Position numbers and translations under genes: made by a program. A model generated the notes under the pieces. The model was not told the DNA's origin. It searched no databases and saw nothing but the letters and a program-made list of their open reading frames with translations. From NCBI GenBank assembly GCA_022539475.1, contig VCMS01000169.1:306711-370710 (forward strand): a stretch of DNA of 64,000 bases, given 5' to 3'. This document shows positions 56,551 through 64,000 of the stretch, piece by piece; the stretch's first letter is position 1; every line of letters begins with the position of its first letter. This DNA is from Gracilaria domingensis. Its lineage: Eukaryota; Rhodophyta; Florideophyceae; Gracilariales; Gracilariaceae.

Positions 56551-56628
56551 CAGCTTCCAACAGAAGCATCGATGCAAAAGCGAGGCGCAATGAGTTGTCC
56601 TTCACTGAAATATAGTAAACGTTTTTTA

Positions 56629-57260
56629 CCAGGGCTGCTCACAATATTATTGCAATATATTGCTCTGCAGAACGCAATATCCAATATTGGCTATCAAAAT
56701 AACTTTTGCGCAATAAATATTGCAATATAAAGACTTATCTGCAATATTACTGCAATAATATCAGACAGTAGCCATAAGTTGTCAACTGAACTCATGCTTT
56801 AAGAATATGTTTATGGCTCAGCTCCTTGAAAAGTCAAGAACATTGTCACAGTGCTCGTAATCTGTTTTGAATTTACTTTTTGCTTGAAACGAGAGTAAAA
56901 AGGTCTGAAAACAAGCAAACGTTTCAAAAGCGTTTCATTTGAATTGTGATTTGTACTGTTTTGTTTAATTTTTGAAGCCATATATCACTTTTGCAGAAAA
57001 TTCAAACGTACGTTGTATCTGAATTTATTCTTTACAACATGTGTAGCTAACGTTAGCACTAAAAGTAGACCAACGCATGCTAGTGACATGTTTCCAATCA
57101 AGACGCAATAATCTAGCAATATCTTCTTAGTCCCACAATAATAATTGCAGTAAGAAGAAGACTGCAATAAAAATTGCAATATGTTCAGGAACACGCAATA
57201 ATGCATTGATATTGCTTATTGCAATATATTGCAATTGCAATTTATTGCTGAGGACCCCTG
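56629..57260. mobile_element. hAT-like non-autonomous element, 632 bp
   Basis: Left end cagggctgctcacaatatta; right end, read inverted, caggggtcctcagcaataaa. Both continue into runs of the motif ttgcaatatattgc, giving long imperfect inverted ends. CAGGG termini are typical of hAT. The 8-bp flanks (ttttttac, gtttgaat) match poorly, so the duplication is not proven. No transposase inside. Confidence 0.65.
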
Positions 57261-57594
57261 GTTTGAATCAGGTTGCAGATATTTCCTGAAGGGAAGCTGA
57301 CGGGATTGGGCGCAGCCATTTTAAACTAGGACGGACCTATGGAAAGTAACAACTCTCCAGGCCTTCGTGTCCAAGCATGTTTGAATCAGGTTGCAGATAT
57401 TTCCTGAAGGGAAGCTGACGGGATTGGGCGCAGCCATTTTAAACTAGGACGGACCAATGGAAAGTAACAATTCTCCAGGCCTTCGTGTCCAAGCATGTTT
57501 GAATCAGGTTGCAGATATTTCCTGAAGGGAAGCTGACGGGATTGGGCGCAGCCATTTTAAACTAGGACGGACCTATGGAAAGTAACAACTCTCC
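57261..57594 (+). repeat. 118-bp tandem repeat, 2.8 copies, upstream of glutamate-cysteine ligase
   Basis: Units start gtttgaatcaggttgcagat at 57261, 57379 and 57497; the third stops after ggaaagtaacaactctcc. Copies are nearly identical (one or two differences), so the array is recent. It ends 246 bases before the start codon and so lies in the promoter or leader region. Confidence 0.95.
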
Positions 57595-57840
57595 GTATCC
57601 ACGCGTTCTCCGCCCGGGTCTTCGTCTTTCTATAAGATATCTAACATCAATCTCTGCATAGTTTCTGGCTGCGGTGCTCCAATAGAAAGCACAGATTCTC
57701 CGTTATCGTTTTGCTTCCGGATCTTCTTCTTCATAAAAGATATCCAACCGCAATAACGACGCTAGTCGCGGCGCTTTGTCTGGCAGAGTTGCCTGTTATC
57801 TTCACTGTTCTTCTTGACGGCGCTTCGCAAAGAGACAACA

Positions 57841-60114
57841 ATGGGTTTGTTGACGGACGGTAGCCCCCTCTCATGGCGTGCTTCAGACCCGTACCGCAAC
57901 CGCGTGCGCCTGGATGGCGTGCAGCAATTTCTTTCCGTTTACAAAGCTGCCAAGTATGTCAAGCTGAATGAACTCAAGTGGGGTGATGAAGTCGAATACA
58001 CCCTCCTTCGTCTCGATGCTAATAATCGACGAGCTACTCTATCTCTTCGTGCGCCAATTTTGTTGCCTCTTTTGCAGAAGGAAGAGCAGGAAAGTCCCAT
58101 CGCTGTTCCAGTCGTGTGGAGACCAGAATTCGCCCGATGGATGATTGAAGGCTCACCTGGAGTGCCATATCGCTCGTATGCCGCTGACTTGGTTAATGTA
58201 GAGAGGAATATGGTTCTTAGACGCTCACAAATTGCCAACTTGCTGCGGCCGGGAGAGATTGTTCTCAGTCTTTCAGCTTTTCCCAGAATTGGGTGCGGTG
58301 TCTTTACTTCCCCACCTGCACTTCCATTTGGACCCGACACAAAATCATTTTTCACCAGTGACGATACTATTGGAACACATCCCCGCTTTCCAACTTTCAC
58401 CAAAAACATTCGACTGCGACGTGGAAGAAAAGTTTCTATCGAAGTGCCCTTATTTGTTGACGAGAACACTGCGCAAGAAATGCCCCTCATTCCCGACGAT
58501 CCTGAGCATCGTGCTTTACTTCAACAGGCGAGGGATCGCGTTTTGAAACGTGATACAATTCAGAGCGAAACGTGGCGTCAATGCGTGAAAGAACCCGGGT
58601 TGGAGCAGGAGAATGCAGATATTAGAATTTTGGACACAGCTATGGACACCTTTGTCAGGGGCAAGATTGTCATGGATGCCACCGTTTTTGGCTTGGGTTC
58701 CAGTTGTTTGCAGGTGACTATTCAGGGACGAGATTTGAGTGAGACTCGTGTTTTGTATGATCAGTTGGCCGTTATGGCGCCTATCATGCTCGCGCTCACT
58801 GCTGCAACACCGGCCTTCCGCGGCTTGCTTGCGAACACTGATGTGCGCTGGAACGTCATCTCCGCCTCTGTGGACGATCGAACGTTTGAGGAAGAGCGTT
58901 CAGGGTCCGTTCCGAAGTCCAGGTACAGTTCTATTGATTGTTACCTTTCGGACTGCCCTAAAGACCGCTCGGAGATTTACAATGACATCCCAATTCCAAT
59001 TGACCAAGATACGTATGAACAACTTTGCGAGGGAGGTGTCGACCATTTGTTATCGCAGCATGTGGCTCACCTGTTCATTCGTGAGCCGATTGTTATTTAC
59101 GAAGAGAAGATTGAACAAGATAATACAACCTCGACGGATCATTTTGAAAACATCCAGAGTACCAATTGGAATACAGTTCGGTTCAAACCGCCTCCACCTG
59201 GTACAGATATTGGATGGAGAACCGAGTTCCGCTCCATGGAGGTCGGACTTACCGACTTTGAGAACGCTGCCTTCTCGGTGTTCATCGTATTGCTTTCCAG
59301 GGTGATTCTGGCGTTCAATCTCAACCTTTATATTCCTATGTCGAAGGTAGATAAGAATATGGAGACGGCACACTTAATGGATGCTGTCAAGACTCAGACG
59401 TTTTATTTCCGCAAGAATATCTTCAAGTGTTCAACTGGCTCGGGCTTTCCATGTGAGCACGAACATGTCCATAATGCTTTGTCAGGGAGAAGAAAGTCTC
59501 GAGGACTTGATATTGAACACTTCGGCGGCTCAGCGGATAAGAAGGTCGGCGCGGAATCTGAATCCGATCTGTTTGATTTATATACGTTGGATGAGATCTT
59601 AAACGGCATACCACTACATCGAAATTGTCGTGACGAAAGGTCTGAGTTTGTTGGTTTGATTCCATTGATCAGGGGTTATTTGGACGCTTTAGAGATTGAC
59701 AAGATGACTTGGACTCGTCTGAATTTGTATTTGGACTTCATATCCAAACGAGCTTCTGGTGCTCTCTGCACGAATGCATCATTCATACGCCAGTTTATCC
59801 GACAACATTCGGCATATAGAGGCGATTCTGTGGTTTCACAGCAGATCAATTATGACCTGATGTTGATCTTGAAGGGAATCAGTTGCGGTGAAATTGCTGC
59901 ACCGCAACTTCTGGGTGAGTATCAGGCCAAATGCTTTTATAATGGTGTTGAGACGGCGGAAACTATGATGGCTTTGATGCAGCAGGAGCCTCAGGGACCA
60001 GAGGGGGCTTTATTGCATGGTGCTTCCATGCCCATTTCGGCGCTCAACGACGCTTTGAAGATGATAGCTAGAGAGACTGCAATGAAGAGAGAAGATACCG
60101 TGTATAGGTGTTGA
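57841..60114 (+). CDS. Glutamate-cysteine ligase catalytic subunit (gamma-glutamylcysteine synthetase)
   Basis: 757 residues, single exon. It catalyses ATP-dependent joining of glutamate and cysteine, the first and rate-limiting step of glutathione synthesis, in the cytosol or plastid. The start is set by the eukaryotic GCL signature MGLLTDGSPLSW; an open stretch upstream has no ATG. Other landmarks: LKWGDEVEYTLL (substrate Glu, about residue 47), MDATVFGLGSSCLQVTIQGR, AVMAPIMLALTAATPAFRGL, DVRWNVISASVDDRT, RYSSIDCYL, then NWNTVRFKPPPPG, GWRTEFRSMEVGLTDFENAA, and the helix YIPMSKVDKNMETAHLMDAV. Longer than human (637) or yeast (678) enzymes, with extra length spread over the C-terminal half. 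No transit peptide is evident, suggesting the cytosol. The tandem repeat upstream may affect expression. Confidence 0.95.
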   Translation: MGLLTDGSPLSWRASDPYRNRVRLDGVQQFLSVYKAAKYVKLNELKWGDEVEYTLLRLDANNRRATLSLRAPILLPLLQKEEQESPIAVPVVWRPEFARWMIEGSPGVPYRSYAADLVNVERNMVLRRSQIANLLRPGEIVLSLSAFPRIGCGVFTSPPALPFGPDTKSFFTSDDTIGTHPRFPTFTKNIRLRRGRKVSIEVPLFVDENTAQEMPLIPDDPEHRALLQQARDRVLKRDTIQSETWRQCVKEPGLEQENADIRILDTAMDTFVRGKIVMDATVFGLGSSCLQVTIQGRDLSETRVLYDQLAVMAPIMLALTAATPAFRGLLANTDVRWNVISASVDDRTFEEERSGSVPKSRYSSIDCYLSDCPKDRSEIYNDIPIPIDQDTYEQLCEGGVDHLLSQHVAHLFIREPIVIYEEKIEQDNTTSTDHFENIQSTNWNTVRFKPPPPGTDIGWRTEFRSMEVGLTDFENAAFSVFIVLLSRVILAFNLNLYIPMSKVDKNMETAHLMDAVKTQTFYFRKNIFKCSTGSGFPCEHEHVHNALSGRRKSRGLDIEHFGGSADKKVGAESESDLFDLYTLDEILNGIPLHRNCRDERSEFVGLIPLIRGYLDALEIDKMTWTRLNLYLDFISKRASGALCTNASFIRQFIRQHSAYRGDSVVSQQINYDLMLILKGISCGEIAAPQLLGEYQAKCFYNGVETAETMMALMQQEPQGPEGALLHGASMPISALNDALKMIARETAMKREDTVYRC

Positions 60115-62268
60115 AATTGATTTTCTTTTTTGCCTTGCTTTATGTTAAATGCTAGTACTGCTTCTATACAAAGCGCGACAGAATGTTGGCGGATAGTTTA
60201 ACATTTTAACACTTGGTTTGACTTGATTGTCCATTGAAGTACGGTTCTTGAAGTAGAAGATCTGGCATTGACCGCAAAGATTACGTTTTTCAGTTGACAA
60301 CGTAGTCTGAGAGAACCGCACTGAACCTGCGGAGGGCAAAACTTTTCTTGGCCGTGCGACGTTAGTCAAATACTGGGATGATGTCCAAATCGCAATACCG
60401 TTCAAAACGTTTGGCCAAAGTTTGCCACTGCACGTAGTTGCTTGGTAAGATTGGTAATTTATTCCACACTGTCCACTTCGCCAGAACAAATGTGGCATGT
60501 GGCACATTTCAAAACCGAGTAATTCGTTTACTCACTTTCGGAGAAGCCTGCGCTTGTGGCAGGCATTGCCTTTCGTCCTAGAATGGGATGTCAATGCCAT
60601 GGCGATAGACATTGGGGACGAAACCTCCCAGCTCGTGGCGGTTGCTCGCCACAGTAGACGCTATAGGCATTAAGTTATACTATAACCGTATTCGTCAGGG
60701 ATGCTTGGGAGGGTGGGAGAAAAAGAGAGAATTGGCAGGACGAGAGGAGGGTTGGCCAAGATGAACGTGGATTGAGATGCGGAGCTGTCCGGGATTGAAC
60801 AGACGCAGTGAAATAAACTTGCGGGTAATATACGAGTAGGAACAACCAGTTCACACAGCAGGAAGGACACCAAGAAACGCAACCACCCACGCAGTCTGCA
60901 TTGCAATGTTGGCTGTCGACTGTCACCCACGCAGGTCTAATAAATAACAGAACGTTTGGACGGGTGCATTTGCGTCTCGTTGCCAGATGTTCCAATAAAA
61001 TATCATCTTCGATTAGTCCAGAAATTAGCACACATCGTGTAGTAAGATGCCGATCTACATGTAATTGATATCATAGAATGTGAGGGTAATCTTTACCTAG
61101 ATAGGGGACTTTCAAAAAAGAAAGAATTTCTCTGGACGGTCGAACTCGAAACCTCCAAACGAAATATATAGGAAAGGTATGAGAGATCACCCTTGGGTAG
61201 ATACCGTTGGTACCCTTATATTGATCAGATCGTTGGAGAAGAAATCGGTGTTTACAGCAGGCGTTAACTGATCGATCTATTTTCGTCTCCGAGTTTTGGC
61301 CGCTTGTATGCTGAATTATACCCCAGGGGTATCGGCATTTCAAATTTCAAAAAACTATAATTTCGAGGAACGAAGAAGAAGATTTATGTAAGCGAATGAC
61401 ACGCGTAAGCTCTAGATACGCTCATTACAGCGACTGAAACTGGCGAATGCACCGCCGGCGATCGCTGATCTATCTTCTCGCTCCTCGCGATGGTGGCGCG
61501 GTTACCATTACCGTCGGGAGTCGAGCCCAATGTGAGGTCTGGTTGCTTTGTTTTGTTTCTGATCTGCCTTTGTACCCGCGCTGCATAACTCAACACACTC
61601 ATCCATTTGCGTCGTGATTTCCGCTTCCACCGCCAGAAGCCGCTCCGCCTCACACCCCGTTTCAACCGCGATCGCAACCTGAAGATCAAAGAAATGGTGG
61701 ACTCGGATGTGGACTTCGTGCAAAATATTCCAACCGCTCTCTTTCCCACTAACTGCGCGTTGACGACAGGGTCATGAAGAAAAGAAAACTTAGTAACGCA
61801 TTCCTTTTGTAATTGTTTACTCACGGCTGGTAACCTAGATGCTCGAGGACTCTTGATACCTTTCTTCTGACGTCTCTGGTTTTTTCCTATGGGGTTCTTT
61901 TTCAGATTCGATCAAGGTTTTAGTGGTCTTGGAAGTCCGTCAACGGCATCTAGGGTTGGGATCTAAAGAGCTGCTCGATCACCACTGCGATCTCGCGTTC
62001 GGGACGGGAGCAGCATCCCTCTTGTAGAGAGGTGCTGAGTGCGATGGACAGTGTCCATTTAGCACGACAGGGTCGAGTTCCGATCCCGTCACCTGACCAA
62101 CCGAGGCATGAAGATCTTGAGCGAAAGCTCGTCAGATAGCGAACGATAAATGGAATGCATGAAGATGCAGATTATTTTAGTTTGTTGAAGCGAATATTCT
62201 GAACAAAGATTCATTCTCGACCAGATACGCGATTCCCAATTTCCGTTTTTTGTACCGTTGGTAGCACT
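60115..62268. other. Intergenic region between GCL and 5'-nucleotidase
   Basis: No gene supported. It includes an inverted relative of the aataaa/cttctt/gttcct motif seen near 16.5-16.8 kb (about 61.37 kb) and the two-hairpin element listed next. The rest is anonymous. Confidence 0.45.
62006..62069 (+). repeat. Two-hairpin dispersed element, copy 2
   Basis: Stem 1 cagcatccctc / gagaggtgctg (loop ttgta), stem 2 atggac-agt-gtccat, ending gcacgac. Compared with 16238-16297 (minus), a T-A pair in stem 1 has become C-G, keeping the pairing. Downstream, gggtcgagttccgatcccg resembles a tRNA T-arm, but no full tRNA can be folded. Confidence 0.5.
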
Positions 62269-62603
62269 GGTGATCTTGAGGCATGAATAGGGCGGCACTA
62301 GTTCTTTGTCAGATGTACCAACTTGGTACCAACTTAGATCCAACTGTACCAACTTGGTACCAACTCGGTACAAACTTGGTGCTCTTGAGGCATGAATAGG
62401 ACGGCACTAGTTCGGTATCAGATGTACCAACTTGGTACCAACTTGGTACCAATTCGGTACAAACTTGGTGATCTTGAGGCATGAATAGGGCGGCACTAGT
62501 TCGGTATCACATGTACCAAGTTGGTACAGTTGGCACCATGTTGGTACCAAGTTAGTACATCTGATACCAACTAGTGCTGCCCCATTCATGCCTCAAGATC
62601 ACC
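62269..62603. repeat. Foldback element of KpnI-site palindromes upstream of the 5'-nucleotidase
   Basis: Three head-to-tail units of about 105 bp begin ggtg(a/c)tcttgaggcatgaat (62269, about 62379 and 62468), each continuing gcggcactagttcggtatca and runs of accaacttggtaccaactt. The right end is an inverted copy (actagtgctgccccattcat, cctcaagatcacc), so the whole can fold into a hairpin. Ends 60 bases before the start codon of the next gene. No clear target duplication. Confidence 0.8.
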
Positions 62604-62663
62604 TCACAATGCAAATCTCAGCGCGCCGAGCGCCGAGTGCTTTGCGCGTCAACCACATCAGTC

Positions 62664-64000
62664 ATGAAGCTCATTGTCGCTCTGTGTTTTATCTCCGCGT
62701 TGTGCTCTGCACACGCGCTGCGCCTCTGTCATCACGTAAGTGCACACCCCCATGCCCAGGCATTCACAGCTCTCCATACTCACATTTGCTCCGTCGTCTC
62801 TTAGAACGATTTCCACGCCAGATATGCCGAGATTAACCGCTTCAACTCGCCGTGTAGCGACAAGGACAGTCTCGAGGGTAAGTGTTATTCTGGCATTGCT
62901 CGCATTGCCAACGCCGTTTCCGTGAGTTATGCCCGTCCATTGGTCACAACCTCGCGCATCAGAGCTCGTTCCAACCTTCTGACCACACGTCCACCTCTCC
63001 TTCACGTAGCTTCTTGCGTGCGACCTCATTATTCATGTGGGAGATTTCGTACAAGGCTCCGTGTATCACACCATCTTCGGCGCTGAGATTGCGTCCGATG
63101 CCTACAAATGGGTCGGTTATGATGTTGCTGTGCTTGGTAATCATGAGTTTAACCAAGGTCCGTCCGATGTGTACGAAGTGGTGCAGAACAATCCAAACAC
63201 CACTTGGATTGCCTCCAATGTGCACTTTGAAGGTGCTCCCGAAGGCTTTTCAATCGCTCCGTTCGTCGACGCTTTTGATGTCTGCTGGGTGTCCGCTCTG
63301 ACCACCGCCACCAACGTCATCTCTAACCCCGGCCCCAACGTCACTATCACCGATGAAGTTGATGCTCTCAACAAAGCTATTGCTGCCTGCTCACAGAACC
63401 AGAATGTGATTGCCATTAACCACGTTGGCTTCGAGAAGGACGTGCACATGTGCGAGATCATTGCCGAACTCGACGTCGTCATAGGAGGGCATTCGCACAC
63501 CAATCTCGATAACGCTCAATACCCTCATAGCTTGTTCGTGAGGACGGATCAGTGTGTTGGGTCCTCACAGCGTACGCGTTCGGCCGTTATGTGGGCTTTG
63601 TGGACGTATCGTTCGATGAAGGCGTTGCTGAACTTTCCGGACATGCATACATGCCGATGGACGCACGCGTACCGCTCTCGCACAACGTTTCTACCCAATT
63701 GGCCATGTACACTGAGCGATTGGACAACTCTATCAAGCAGACCATCGCCGTCGCGTCCGAGCCTATTGACGGCTCACGCGAGTCGTGCCGCTCACAAGAG
63801 TGCCAAATGGGAAATCTTGTATGTGATGCCCTATTGGCGCATGCCGGTCCCCAACAAGGAGCACAAGTGTGCATCCAGAATGGCGGTGGTTTGCGCGCGT
63901 CCGTAGATGAAGGTGAAATCATCATTAAGGAAGTTCTCACCGTGCTTCCGTTTGGAAACGTTCATGTTGTTGTGTCAGTTCCTGGAAGTGCGATAGTAGC
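62664..64000 (+). CDS. Secreted 5'-nucleotidase / metallophosphoesterase (UshA-CD73 family), 3' end outside window, with frameshift
   Basis: Exon 1 62664-62735 encodes a signal peptide (MKLIVALCFISALCSAHA). The intron ends at 62804. Exon 2 62805-62921 begins NDFHARYAEINRF, with metal-binding Asp and His. The intron ends at 63009. Exon 3 starts at 63010. Motifs: IIHVGDFVQGS, AVLGNHEFNQG, IAINHVGFEKD, DVVIGGHSHTN, and later CQMGNLVCDALLAHAG and NGGGLRASVDEGE. The family hydrolyses extracellular nucleotides, releasing phosphate and nucleoside. Near 63520-63535 the frame shifts by one base: the first frame runs on to 63906 without similarity, while EDGSVCWVLTAYAFGRYVGF and everything after it is open in another frame to the window end. 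This is either a sequence error or a real mutation. An unusual intron seems unlikely because the gap is too short. Confidence 0.88.

Noticed and set aside
56621-57268. 8-bp target duplication for the hAT-like element upstream of GCL
   Set aside because: Flanks agree at only 4 of 8 positions, no better than chance.
57261-57594. CRISPR-like array
   Set aside because: The 118-bp units are contiguous and nearly identical, with no variable spacers; a tandem repeat in a eukaryotic promoter region.

Overview
The window looks like eukaryotic nuclear DNA from a compact but repeat-invaded genome. The host genes have few, short introns: one ~760-codon gene is unspliced, and the introns seen are 88-120 bp with GT..AG ends. 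GC content is medium. Together with chromodomain Gypsy elements, two-gene Harbinger transposons and a VioB-like ferritin gene, this suggests a red macroalga (Florideophyceae, Chondrus-like). That is inference; another alga or an oomycete cannot be excluded from sequence alone.

Layout. 0-10.3 kb: a decayed Gypsy/chromovirus fossil with both LTRs and a long open frame on the antisense strand between its chromodomain and 3' LTR. 10.4-15.5 kb: a ~2.07-kb unit duplicated in tandem, each copy with a small two-membrane-segment protein gene, plus a third degraded paralogue. 15.5-19.3 kb: mostly gene-free AT-rich DNA with a hAT-type MITE and a two-hairpin repeat. 19.4-20.2 kb: a PHO80/U-type cyclin gene. 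20.5-33.4 kb: one large Mutator-like (MULE) transposon with a near-perfect 9-bp target duplication and long terminal inverted repeats. Each terminal repeat has been hit by a different PIF/Harbinger element, with 3-bp duplications AAT and CGG. The MULE itself sits in an older AT-rich repeat (R2), whose uninterrupted copy lies inverted at 49-50.2 kb. 34-38 kb: LTR-type fragments and anonymous DNA. 38.2-47.3 kb: a second Gypsy/chromovirus fossil on the minus strand, abutting a plus-strand gag fragment. 47.3-51.4 kb: repeats.

51.4-64 kb is the gene-dense end, with four host genes all on the plus strand: a VioB-like ferritin-fold protein (two exons), an atypical NAD(P)-binding epimerase-like SDR, glutamate-cysteine ligase (first step of glutathione synthesis), and a secreted 5'-nucleotidase (three exons seen, running off the window and carrying a frameshift). 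Short mobile elements sit between them: a solo LTR with a 5-bp target duplication, a hAT-like element, a 118-bp tandem repeat upstream of the ligase, and a foldback of KpnI-site palindromes just upstream of the nucleotidase. No tRNA, rRNA or CRISPR was found. The most novel items are the antisense ORF in the first Gypsy fossil, the tandem two-membrane-segment protein family, and the datable nest of transposons with its empty site in the same window.
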